This document shows positions 52,531 through 64,000 of a DNA stretch of 64,000 nucleotides, piece by piece. The notes under the pieces are model-generated. The model ran no database searches. It saw nothing but the letters and a program-made list of their open reading frames with translations, and was not told the origin of the DNA. Within the stretch, counting starts at the first letter, position 1; every line of letters starts with the position of its first letter. The DNA is from Mycteria americana (Eukaryota > Chordata > Aves > Ciconiiformes > Ciconiidae), in assembly GCF_035582795.1 (NCBI RefSeq), contig NC_134371.1:48277001-48341000 (forward strand), written 5' to 3'. The position numbers and the translations under genes are program-made.

Positions 52531-54430
52531 CGGATGACTTCCCAGGAAGTCATAGCTCGAGAGCCCATAGCTCGAACCAGTGCATTAAGAGAGCTTCATG
52601 CGATAGGGGTGCGTGTCGTCCCCTTCCGTTCGCAAGCGGCTTCCCCGAGATCTTGCTCCCCCTCTGTTCTCCCCAGCAGACGACGCTCCCCGGCAGATAC
52701 AACTCCCTGTCTGAGGGAAGGAGAGCCCAGCAGGTGACAGAAGCCCTGGCGGGCGGGAAAGGAGACGCCTGTGTGTGACCGTTAGACGGGGGGCGCCGCA
52801 GCCGGGGCTCGGCTGTGGGGAGCCCCGCTCGAGGGGTGCGCCCGGCAGCAGCCCTCTCTTCACCAGGCACCGCTCGTTCATTGGCTGGAGACGTAGGAAG
52901 GCAGCTTTTTATTGGTGGGTCGGATTGTCTATCAGGCTAAACGGTGGTGCGGACCCAGCTAGGCCGGGCTCCGCACGAGGAAGTGTCCCACGTCGGGGAG
53001 AAAGAACTCTGCCGGCGCAGTGCAGCGCCTCCCTTCTCCCCTGAAGCGGCCTCCTGCCCAGCCTGCGCGGCTCGCTCACCTCCATCCTCAGCTGGACCTG
53101 CACTGCTGAGGTACTAGCTCCGGCTCAGGTCTGCTGCTCGCCGCTCAGGCTCTGCGAGCTGTACCTGAAGACCCCACTGTCTCCGTGGGGCGTTTTGCCC
53201 CGGGCCGCCCTCAGGCGGGTGGAGAGGAGAAAAAAGTGCCGCAGGGCGCAGAGGCGCTGCCGGTGCCCGGAGAGGGCCGTGCTCCACCGGGAGGTGGGCG
53301 TGAGAGCAAGGCTAAGGCGGAGGGCGGAGCTGTGCCGGGTGCAAAACCGCTGCCGGGCGGATCAGGGGCGCTGGCGGGCTGCCTGCCCGATGGTTAGGCG
53401 CTGTGAGGCGGAGGGCGGAGCTGCCGGACCGGGGGGGGTGGCGGGGGAGGGCCGGTCACTCGCACGCCTCGGCTCCGGGCCGAACGAAACAAAGGCTCGG
53501 TAACGCGGTTGCTAGAGTGCCGCTGGTCGCTTGGTAACCGCCCGCTGCCTCTATCCGGGGGCGGGGTGGAGCCGAAGTCCCTGCGGGCTCCCGCCTGCTT
53601 GCTCGACGGCTCGCCGTGTCCCGGCGCTAGTTCTCGTCTCCGCTCCCGTTCCTATGCGGGCTGCGGCAGCAGCGCTCCCAGCAGCGTGGCCCCTGGCGGG
53701 CGGCCCCTCCGGGCAACGGGTCGCTTCCCAGCGAGCGCGTTCCAGCCCCGCCGAGGCTGTCCGGGAGCGCCATGAGTTCGGAGCCGTCCCGCGCCTCTCT
53801 GCTCCGCGCCCTGTTTAAGATGGAGCCGGCGGCAGCCGCCTCCGAAGTGCTGGGGGGAGCCTCGGAGTTCGTGAAAGGTGAGAACGGGCCGGGGAGCCCT
53901 CCCCGTCCCCTGGCCGCGGGGGTCCCGTTCGCCGGAGCCTCCCTCAAAAAGGAAACATGCTGGCTTCTTTCCCGTCTTCCCCACCTCCCTCCCCCGGCTC
54001 CGTGGGCTTTGCTGCGTGCCCGGCTCGGCTTCGGCCCCCTTTGCCTTGCGGTTTTCGCGAGCTGCCTGCCCCTCGGCTGCTGTGGGGCACGCCTAAGCGG
54101 TTCCTTCCTCCTCTCTTTTCCGGTAAGAAGCGGGCCCGGCACCTGTTGCTATGTGTTGCTGTGTTCTGGGTCAGAAATCTCCCCTGCTCTCCTGAAGTCG
54201 CTCCCGAGGGGCGTCCGGCCGGTCAGAGCGGGGCGGGGGGGTCCTCGTGGGCAGGGCCCCCGGGCGGAGCGGGTGCTCGCGCTCCCGCCACCGCTCACGC
54301 AGGAAAAAAAGGATCAGCGGTGCCTCTTCCGCTCGTGGGCCGCGGCGGGGCAGGACGGGGCCGCAGGGTGCGGCGCCCACCGGCGGGGTGACAGGCGTGC
54401 CGTGGGGAAGTGGCGGTCTGCTTTGTCCGT
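52530..54430. promoter_or_regulatory. CDC14A: CpG island, CDC14A promoter region
   Basis: GC- and CpG-rich sequence around the first CDC14A exon. It holds two ATTGG (inverted CCAAT) boxes at 52880-52884 and 52911-52915, GC boxes including two copies of an 18-bp GC-box element (53315-53332 and 53406-53423), and an STAT/ETS-like palindrome at its left edge. It may also drive a - strand transcript. Overlapping ORFs here are composition artefacts. Confidence 0.8.
53820..53877 (+). CDS. CDC14A: CDC14A exon 1 (coding part)
   Basis: Nineteen codons plus one base, then a GTGAGA donor. The SEFVK end aligns with CEFMK in human as I remember it. Confidence 0.88.
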
Positions 54431-54551
54431 CCTACACTGCTGCCCTAATTTGTCTTTCAGATCGGTTGTACTTCGCTACTTTACGAAACAAACCGAAAAG
54501 TACCGTAAATACCCACTACTTCTGCACTGATGAGGAACTGGTGTATGAAAA
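53820..54551 (+). CDS. CDC14A: CDC14A, dual-specificity phosphatase, first two coding exons
   Basis: The exons are 53820-53877 and 54461-54551; the rest of the gene lies beyond the window. CDC14A removes phosphate from CDK-type phospho-Ser/Pro sites and acts at centrosomes, stereocilia and in mitotic control. The read begins [19 protein letters not shown] and joins to [20 protein letters not shown] and DEELVYE, the start of the N-terminal phosphatase-like domain. STVNTHYF favours CDC14A over CDC14B. The start at 53820 gives an N-terminus close to the human length and has a strong context (AAGATGG). An in-frame ATG at 53772 would add 16 residues. The catalytic Cys loop is not in the window. 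Confidence 0.93.
53878..54460 (+). other. CDC14A: CDC14A intron 1
   Basis: A 583-nt GC-rich intron, mostly within the CpG island. It lies between the GTGAGA donor of exon 1 and the tgtctttcag acceptor of exon 2. Confidence 0.85.
54461..54551 (+). CDS. CDC14A: CDC14A exon 2
   Basis: The acceptor is tgtctttcag and the donor is a perfect GTAAGT. The 91-nt exon completes the split Asp codon and encodes [20 protein letters not shown], ending with two bases of an Asn codon. Confidence 0.96.
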
Positions 54552-57500
54552 GTAAGTGTTGTGATCTGTTGTGTTTTGCATATTCAGAGTGATCACCTGA
54601 GATTCTTCCCAACACACTTCAATACTATATAGAATATTTCTGCCCCATTTAGCTACTTGCTCAAAGCATGAGTATAAAGTTAGCCTGAATGTATTTATAC
54701 ATTAGCTGAAACTAGTTTAACAAGACTGCTATTTAAAAAAACACAATAACAGCTACAAGACTAGTTAAATGGCTTAAATTGTCGTTGAGCTAGGGGAAGG
54801 ATATCTGAGCTTTGTAAGATTTGTTTATAAGGTGGAGAAGAAGATCTCTTAAGACTAATTACATCTTATTAAATGTCTTAAATAGAAGACTTGTTTGGTA
54901 TGAATAGATGAAACAATAGTTTGGTTTATATGTATTTTCCTGTATAGAGTATGAAGTGATCACCTTTTATACAGAATCATAAGAATGCAAAGCTTAAATG
55001 TGCTTTTGAAGGACATCTGCAACTTTTTTTATAAATCTGCAGAAGGCTTTGAGATTAGCACTTCCTGTTGGCTTTTGTAGCTTTGGAACAGCAGAAAAAG
55101 TATTTTCTGTGAAGTAAAAAGCTTCATGTGTTTGGAAGGCACTGACAGCACATAGAAGGTCAACAGTAAAATTTATTGTAGTGTGAATACTATTAAAGGA
55201 CATAAAATTCATTAAACAAATAAAGTAATTGCTCTATGCTGTGGTTAAAAAGTAGTTGCTCTACACTGTGTTCCCAGATCAACTGTTTCACGTGCAATAA
55301 TATATCTAGTCACTTGACAAGGGGTTTGCTGCAGCACAAGTGAAACAAAAAATGTGGTCTTATTTTAAATATGACTTTATTTCCATGAGTTGAAGAACTT
55401 GTGAGCACAGACCATTTTTCCTTCCCTTCTCCAGTGACTTCAGTGCTGCTTCTGTGAAGGTGTAAACTAATCTTCCTTGGTTTCTAGCTTTCTTTCTATG
55501 CAGAGCTTACAGTTTTAGGGTTTCTTTTCTACACATGTTTTTGAGTCTTCATTATCTTAAGCTGTGTGTCTTCTACTGGAGTTCCCAAAGTTGACTCCTG
55601 TAATTAACTGCTTGGGTTGGAAGCAGGTTCTGTAATGATCTTTAACTAATTTAGGTTGGAAGGGACCTCAGTACCCTAAGGCAAGGTTGACCTAATATTA
55701 AAAGCAGAATTCAACTGGAGAAGGTCCTGAGCAATTTGTATTATATGAATATGTTCCACTTCCTTTAATGAAAGAAAAATTTGATCTTGTATCTCTTCTA
55801 AGACTTCTATGTTATGCTTGACCTGCGGTATTTTGTTTCTAATTCTTAATATGCTTCTAGGAAGGATGAAGGAATCTTATGTGGGATTTGATCTTGGGGG
55901 TGGGAAGGGGGAGCAGTTCTGTAGTCTGTTAGTTACAGATGATTGTACTAACCAAGGACTGTAACAGGGGTATTTTGTGTGAGGACAGTATCATATTTAA
56001 AAAAAAAAAGTACTGAGAAATTTGAGGGGTACAAAAAAGTAATTTTCTTTAACATGTATAAAGGAAATTCAGTAAGTCTACTCCTTAACCCAATTACCTG
56101 TTAACCATGTACCAGGGTGTAAATTGATACCAGATATAATTACAAGATAATGGAAGGAAGCAAAGTTTCCTTTATCTTTAGATGTGCCCTAGAAGATTTT
56201 GGACATGTGACTCACGGTGTATTTTCTGAATTGATAGTTCCTAATCTATTTGGCCTTTTTTAAAGGTATCATCCTGTATTTGATGCTGTAATAGTATCCC
56301 CTTTGTGCTCTCAAAATACTAAAATGTAATATGAGGTAGAAGTTAAGTGACAGTTACCAGGTGGTATGAATGAATCTTGTGTAATAATCTCTCTTTTACA
56401 TAACAATGCTATGAACTTTCCCCTGATATTTGTATTGCAGCACCCATCACTATCCGTGCATGCAATATTTGGTAGTAAAACCAAGCCTGATCTTGTTTTT
56501 ATTTTTTCCTCTCCCTTTTCCCTCTCATCTCCAAGGAAGTTTATATCGTCTCAGGGAAGTAAAAGTAGGGGTCAGTAGGGTTACCATTTTATATTTTTTT
56601 CAATATCTTTCTGAAATTGGAAAGCTAGAGGAAAAATGAGGAATAGAATGCAAGTCTTTTGGTTCTTGGGGAAATACTGATTTTACTATAGCTTCCCTTT
56701 TCCTTATTCTCATCAGTGAGCTTGACATCAATCTGTTATGTTTCACAGGCTGCACAGCAAAGTGAGGGGCCTGACATCAGGGGCAGTCTGTAAGCAGTAG
56801 TGGAGTGTAACTTTAATACACCAGATAAGATCTTCTGCTAATTTCCTCAAAAATGCAGCCTTCTTTCTGAGAAAGTGATTAGAAATATTTGTTACATGAT
56901 AGCAAAATAAACATTTGGAAGGGAGTTTTGAAGTGCAGTAGCTCAGAACAGTGGTTTCCAGAGTCTTCATTCAAAATGGCCTGCTGGTGCTGTTCTTGCT
57001 GATCAGAATTTCATGGCCACTTCTGCCTTCTAATCAAATGAGTTGTTCAGATTGTTAGGAGGAGGAGGATAGGAGATGTCTACTCAAGCACAAAATCCTC
57101 AGCAGCCGTGAAGTATGTAAGTAACTTTGTTAATATGACTGTTTATTGACTTAATTTGGTTTAGGTGTGGCATTCTAGTGACAAGACAAAGATACTTCAT
57201 TGTGCAGTTTACTGCAGTTTACTTCATGGAAGTAAACTGCTTTTCTTTGGTCTGTTATTCTGTTAACTTTAGTGATAACTCTTAAGTATGAAGTGTTACA
57301 GAAATTTATTTACTTGACTTTACTGAGGTGTCAGTTTGCTTTCACTGAAGCAATATATCATCTGAAAACCTCATGAATGTGTAGGTTCAGAGGTGTCTGA
57401 TTACAGAGAGCATGTTATTGGATCACATAGTACTTATCTCACTGCCTCGCTTCCCTTTTTTCCCCCACTCTTGAAGAGACATAAGGAAGTAGTAGTGTAC

Positions 57501-60500
57501 ATTAATAGTATACCCCATTTATTAAGCAAAACAGCTGTAGCAGTAGTTCTAATGGTCTTGGAAGCTTTGGTCTGATAAATGCTGACTTGCTCTTGCAGTT
57601 TGTCATGTGATTTATCACTAAATTGTACACAAAGTGTGGTTATGTAATCGTGAGTACTTTAGCCTTCAGTTTTCACTTGAAGTTGTCAACTGTTCTAATG
57701 AATTCATAACACTGTCTTCACTTATTTAAACATTCACACTTTAAAAAAATAATAAAGATAAGCTTAAATGCTTTTAAGAACATCTCAAATGGTAGCTGAC
57801 TAGAACTTGCTACTACAACTGTCACTATTTTAGTTAAATGTGCTGCAATTTAACCTTGAACCTATTATGCTAGGGAAATGGTATGTAAATTCCTCAGTTG
57901 AGGGAACAAGAAACTTGAATGAATTTATCCAATTCTGAATTCTCTTTTTTGATTGTTCTGTTTCTGTAAGATTTTGTCAGCCTCATTCTGAAACTCTGAG
58001 GTCCCTCCTGAGAAAGTCTGCACTACTACTTGTAAGGAAATACAATCTTTCAGGGTAATATAGTGCAGGTAACTGTTATTTCAGGAAAACGGAGTTAATG
58101 AGAAATAATCCAGCTTGATGAAGACTGTCATTTGGCAAATAGATGAGCCTTGCCTTGACAAGACTTCAATTAATGCGTTAGGTGCTAGTAAGAAGCTTTT
58201 TATTCTCTAAGAATAGTGTCTTTCATGTCTCACCTTTCAGTAAACAGATCTGGGTTGAGAATACTACACTTGACTGGTTAACTTGGCTTTCACATATTTT
58301 TATCAAAGCAACTTTTTATGTCCTTTTTATTGTTGAGTAGTTTTCTCAAAATTAAAATTTAGATAATGAGAAACAGGAACCTCTTACTGATAAATTATAA
58401 TGGCAGCTTTCATAAATCGTAATAGTTTTATTTGGTCATTTGTTCTGACTTAGGATCTCTTGTATAAACAGCTTTTGCAGATCTAGTCTCTGACATCTTG
58501 TGAGCAGCTGTAAAAGTAATTAATATGATATTCTCTGTACATCCTATGTTTTACACTAAAACTTTCTTTAAAGCCATGGTCTGTTACTTGCCCATTTCAC
58601 AGCAGTCTTAATGTTAGCTACTTCTTTGAGTTCAAGCAGCAGTAGAATAAGACTCTCAGATGCTTAGCTACAACAATATTAAATGAGTACTGTTTGGACT
58701 TTGACTTGTAGGACTTGTTTCCTTCACTGCATGTGTGTATGCAAAGAAGCAGTTTCTCTTTCCTGTGAGAAGAATAAGGGTTAACTTGTTTAATTTTACT
58801 TTGGCTAAATGCTTCTTTTCTGTGGCTATCCGGTAACAGTACTTGCATAGGAAACCTGAACTTCTCCACCATTCTGTGGCTTATATCACTTGAAAGGAAA
58901 AAGAAAACTTAAACTTAGCCTTGTTAAAAACAAACAGAGCTGTCTCTTCACACAGAGAACTGGGAGTTCCTTGTTCATATCAGTAGCTTTTGAAGACTTG
59001 AACTTGACTATCAGATGACCAATATAACTTAGAAAGCAAAAGTCCACAAAAAAAAAATTATTAGGACATTTCCTGACTTCTAGCTTCTATCAATGTGAAT
59101 GTAAATACAGAGCAGAAAAACTTCATATACTAATACCAGCTTGCAGATGAGTATTAAGAATAGTACTCCAGCTTTATTTTATTCTCCGTCTTAAAATGAG
59201 AGATTTTAATTTCACTGCAAACAAGAAAATCTGAAGATCTAAGAACTGGGAGTGTCAATTTTTCCTTCAGACATGAACTACTGACCTAACTTTATATTTG
59301 AAACTTGTAAAGTGCTATCCCTTAACACCTGCTGTGTTCTCTCCAGTCCAACAGTTTCATAAATTTTATACCTCCACATTGCTTTACCATATCTGTCTTC
59401 ACTTCTTCATATGGAAAGGATAAAAGCAATTGCCAAAAGTATTGAGGAATTCTTTTTTGCTTGCAGTAAATGGGTACCAGGATAAAACGGATCTGTCTTC
59501 TAGGCTCCAGTTTTATATTGGATGAGAGTGTAGCTTGATTTAGGAAACCCCTTATGAGAAACTTGGCCTCTGTTAAGATGATTTTTTTTTTTTTTCCCCC
59601 CCATAGAGAATAGAGTTTTAATGTGACCTGAAGATTCCTCTATAGGGAAACTTTTTATGGGAGAACCTCTTCACTGATACTTTGTTCTTGACATTAAGGA
59701 GCATTGTATCAAAAATGAATATATCTGGAATAGCTATTTATCTATAATTTGGATCTATGAGTTCTTGTTGGATTTTGAAGAATCAGGATCTTAAGGAGGA
59801 TTTGGAACATTCAAGGGGAAATGGAGTGAGTACCTGGTGTTTTGCATAATCCAGAGCCTCTGTATTATTCCTACCTTCAGATGCAACCAGTGAGGTGATA
59901 TATAATTTCTAGGGTTATATTTGCTGTATCATCCTTCATCCATTCAGAAGTGTGCAATCCCTAAGTAGTTTTAAGTGTTAGGGATTGTGTCTCAGCCCAG
60001 ATAAGAAAGCTCCTAGCAATTCACATGTTACTGGAACTGGTGGGACTAGAGCAGAGAGACGGTGCCGTTAAGCATCCCACCTTTGTGTGCTTGAGAAACA
60101 GGAAGGAGGAACACACTCTACGAAACAGGAGTTGGAGAAAGAAGACTGAACAGGTAAGATTTCCTGACCAGCAGTTAGGTTGTAATGAATGTGTGGACTG
60201 ATAGTCTTGGCTTTCATCCAGAAACTTTGTTGCATGCAAGATGTGCTCAGCTTATGATTTGAAGCATTTATCTGTAGTAGCCAGTTGGCCACTTCTGCGG
60301 TAGCTGGTTCTTGTACTGCTTAATGGCTAGATTCAGAGCACATGCACCAAGGGCCTTACAGTGCAGTGGCCTGAATGTTCCAGTAATCCAGCCTAGAAAA
60401 GGGGGAGAGAAAAGCAGGTGGAGAATATTTCTTATTCTAATTGAGTCTCATTGCTTAATTTTAATAGCAAGCTGGATCTTTGTAAAATGCTGAAAAATTA

Positions 60501-63500
60501 GTTTAGTTTTGCAGTTAGGAAGCTGTATTTCTGCTAGTTCCTGAAGGTCTTGTGGTTGTAAATGTTTTGGTTTGAGTAATTGCAAGCTTGGGGTGCTCCT
60601 GTTTTGGCAGGAAAAATTACTTTATATGATTGCTAGTCTTCAAGAAGGCAAGCTTCCTACATAAAGGAGTAGTTGTACTCCAATTCTGATGTACATACTC
60701 CAGAAAATTATTGCAATTGTTAAACTGTGCCTCTGTTTTCAAGTTAGTAAACCAATAATTGAGTAAGCTGCCATGCAAGTAATGTCATCACCTCTGAGCA
60801 TTATTGCATTGTTAGAACTGACTTGGTGGCTCTGTCCTATTCCCCCCTCCCTCTCCCCTAATGGTAATTAGGCTTTGGACCATATTCAAACTATCGGAAA
60901 TGCCCACAGCCTGGTAAGAATGCATGTGTACCCTCATGTTCAGTGTAGCAATAACACTGAAATTACAGTGGTCTGTCAACAAGAAAATAATCCTGAAATA
61001 GCTTTTCAGATAGGATCTTCTATCCTTTCATCTGTATCTCCATTGTTGTATCACAAAATCGTAAGTGAATGGTGGTGTAAAACTACTGCTTTGGTGTATT
61101 CATCTGTGGAGAAAAAGTATCAGGCTTCTGGGGTAAAGTATAAGTAGTGCAATTTATCTTTGAAAGATAACTTGATACCTTGGCCATAAATAGATTGACT
61201 GTGATGTTAATATGGAGGTTATCAGTTAATTTCAAAATCTGCCAGGCTATAGTATTCCTTCATTAACCATAACCAGGCTCCATCCAGTAGTTCAAGATAT
61301 GAAAGCTGTTTATCATTCTTCTGCTGTACTAGGGTCAGTGGTATTCAAATGCTCAGTAAAAAGTGACTTGGACACCTTCTCAGAAGAGGTGTCCAAGGCT
61401 TGAGCTGAGTCATGGCACCTTCACGTAGCATCCAATGGAACTGCAGTCAGAAACAACTTGAGTTGCTGTCCTGAAGAGTTATGGACTACATTTCTTTCAC
61501 CATTAAATTTCCTGGAAGAACGTACAGTAACTGCTTGCATGACAGAGTAGACCAACGAGCTCTTTATGGGCTGGCCTTTCTAAGTGGATGACCATTCCTG
61601 TGATACAATACGGCAAATACCTCAGATCTTGTGCTATAAGAACTGATAGGAAGGAGTGTTTCTATGAGTCTATTCTAAGGAGAATACAGATACAAGAAAC
61701 CTATGCTACTGCTTCCAGGTAGCATTATGATAGTATTTTTGAAGTAGAATATTTAAATATTCATTTAGTATATTCTGGGGTTTCGCTACTTCTTAGTTTG
61801 AGAAGCATAAGGATAGCAAGTTTCCATGGGATGAGGGGGAAGAATAATTTAAGCTATCATCTAAGTACTTGATTAAAACAAAATATAATTAAATGTAGAT
61901 TAATACCATACTTGCCTTCTGTTCCTCATATCTCGTTCCCACCTCCATTGTAAATGACTGTCTCTCTTAACTGGCTTAAGCTTCAGAGGCATACTGATTT
62001 CTTATTGTGTATAAATGCTTATTAACACATCTAGATACAAAGAAAGTCTATTACCTGTAAAAGAGATGGAAGTAAAATAATATTGGGGAGATTGTTATCA
62101 GTGACTATCATATAATAAGATTTGATTTCTTTTATGTTTTTTATCTTCAACTTTTGCCAGATAAAATTCTTTATTAAGATGATGACTTTGTGTGTCATTT
62201 CTTCCCCATTCCCCGTAGCCCCCATTTCCCATCTTCCACTTATATTTAACTCTATGTCAAAATTCTGTTCTAAAGAATAAAATCCTCTGGGTGAGTCAGG
62301 AGCAAGTGTCGCTAATTCAAGTACAAAAATGGCCTGTTATACTAAAAGTAATGAGAGTGCATAAGATTAAACCCTTCTGTTTAGACATGTCGAAACTGTA
62401 TTTAGTTCTAAGGATATAAATTGAAGAAGGGTTTTGTAGATCAGAGTTCATTGGCTTCAATACAGCACCTTGTATTATCTTTCAGAGAACTCTCTGATTT
62501 GAAGGTTTGTAAAGCACTTGTTTCACTTAGCCCCATTAAAAAAAGGACATTCAAGCTTATTCCAATTTAGAGGTATTAAGTGGAGAAAGTTAATATTATA
62601 CATGTAACAAATAACCTTTCTCCCTCACATATCTGCCACAATGTTTTATCAACAAAGCCAATGGGTGGTTTATACTGCCTGCATGGTGTTATGTAAATAA
62701 CTTGGGAATTGCCAGTGTTTGGTGTGTGGGTAATAATGCTGGTGCAACAGTGACTGAAAGTGCCTTTCCTTTATGATTGTGTTTGGATTCTGAGAAATAT
62801 CTTGTTTCTGCAGCATAGACAAATGGTGGTAGTACCAGAATCTTAAACATTGACACTTTCCCCCCCCCGTGTTAAGAGAAGCACAGCATACTTAATGGTA
62901 CTAAGTGATGGAGAAATAGTCAGTCTACGATTGTGACATCTTTAGCTTGGCAGCTGAGAGAATCTGAATACCTTTATTTTGTAGAAATATAACTACTTCA
63001 TGGATGGACTCAATAAGTGTGTTTTATCCTTATCCCCACCAAAATAGTAAGTAATTAGTTGTGGATAAATTGATTTTTAAATTCATTTTAATGTGCTTTT
63101 CCTACACTTGAGTTTAATCATGTGGAAAAGTAGAAGTGGATATATGACTTCATATTGATGTACTTCTAGCACATAAATAGTAATAAAAACTTATCCTAAA
63201 GCATGGCTGTAATTCTTCAGTGCTTTAGATGAACTGTGTATTCAGTTATATCTTTGAGCTGATCAAAGCTACTTTGCTCACATTGGTTTAAAAAAAAAGT
63301 ATTCTGTATTCTAGTAACTATTATATTCCATACTTTTTCACAATGCTTTTAAAAGTATTTTTCACTAAATAATCTTAAAATCCTAAATTCTACTCTTCCA
63401 TTGTATATACAAGTGAAAGAATACTCTGAAGTTAATGGAACAAGATGGGGTTGGTTTTTTGATTTAGAGAAGGTGTTAGTGCAGCAGAATGGGAAGAGAT

Positions 63501-64000
63501 CTTAGTAAGCCTTTTATATGGCTTTTCTGAGGTACATTCACTCTAGTGTTGTTAGACCCCCTGTTTTAACTTATGTCATAACTCATACTTGTCCTTCTTA
63601 GAGTTGTTTTTTTAATTTCATCTCTATTAAACTGTATGGATGTGTTTTTTTTTAAAATAACTGTAACCGTTGACCATATCTGGCAGACTTATTTAAGAAA
63701 AGTGAGGAATTCTAAAGTTACACACTGCTTTACTACCACTGAGTTAGTTAACTTCTGTGCAACCTACAAATAAAGTCCTAAGAGTTGGACAGCTTAGTCT
63801 TTGACCCAGCTAATGAACTTCTGTAATTAAACATTATGTCAAAATATTTTGTCCTGAAGGGTTGAACTGAATCTTAACAAACAGTTGTGTTGTTATTTGA
63901 TATTCTAAAGTAGATTATACTAATATCATTGGTGTGGCAGGCAGGCTACGCATTTTAGATAGTGATCAGACTAATATAATTGTCTCTTCTTGCACTGGGC
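54552..64000 (+). other. CDC14A: CDC14A intron 2, running off the window
   Basis: I searched for the next exon (FYADFGPLNLAM...) and did not find it, so the intron is longer than 9.4 kb. It contains a CR1 remnant near 55650, short hairpins at 57214-57240 and 61367-61397, and simple T/C runs (59581-59602, 62861-62870). No nested gene was recognised. Confidence 0.75.
55645..55692 (+). mobile_element. CR1 LINE 3'-end remnant
   Basis: The core aggttggaagggacctca (55653-55670) is the conserved 3'-end word of avian CR1 elements. The flanks are decayed. Only a few dozen bases are recognisable. Confidence 0.7.

Noticed and set aside
52534-54555. Many overlapping ORFs of 60-250 codons near 53-54 kb
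   Set aside because: Same CpG-island effect. Only the short pieces matching CDC14A exons 1 and 2 have splice sites and family similarity.
55490-55510. ttctatgcagagc, similar to the expected start of CDC14A exon 3 (FYAD)
   Set aside because: The following codons do not continue the conserved FGPLNLAM sequence and no donor is in phase.

Overview
The window is vertebrate nuclear DNA, most likely from a bird. It has AT-rich introns, short exons with canonical GT-AG splice sites, and two CpG-island promoters. A short remnant matches the conserved 3' end of CR1 LINEs, and one solo LTR is of a type I recognise from avian genomes. There is no bacterial, plasmid or phage content. The species cannot be told from the sequence alone.

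Four protein-coding genes are supported by exon-by-exon reading. From left to right: (1) the last four coding exons of DPH5 on + (1313-5947), the SAM-dependent methyltransferase of diphthamide synthesis on eEF2. (2) A complete 11-exon SLC30A7 (ZnT7) on - (41074 down to 11843), a Golgi zinc importer with a long histidine-rich loop. Its exons join in frame to 380 codons plus stop. (3) A complete EXTL2 coding region on + (45094-48064, three coding exons, 318 codons), a Golgi/ER glycosyltransferase of the exostosin family. (4) The first two coding exons of CDC14A on + (53820-54551), a dual-specificity phosphatase that continues beyond the right edge.

Layout: DPH5 and SLC30A7 are tail to tail, with 5.9 kb between their stop codons. 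SLC30A7 and EXTL2 are head to head across a CpG island (about 40.4-42.0 kb). CDC14A starts in a second CpG island (about 52.5-54.4 kb). The genes do not form a pathway; they are housekeeping neighbours. From memory of human chromosome 1, DPH5-SLC30A7-EXTL2 is the same block. CDC14A lying directly next to EXTL2, in the same direction and without GPR88 or VCAM1 between, fits a single inversion relative to human.

I found no evidence of a wholly new biological system. The best leads are a well-formed splice-flanked segment on the - strand between EXTL2 and CDC14A (about 51.78-51.86 kb), a perfect 50-nt hairpin in an SLC30A7 intron (22.5 kb), a tandemly duplicated palindrome in the EXTL2 5' intron (43.8 kb), and the inversion breakpoint interval.
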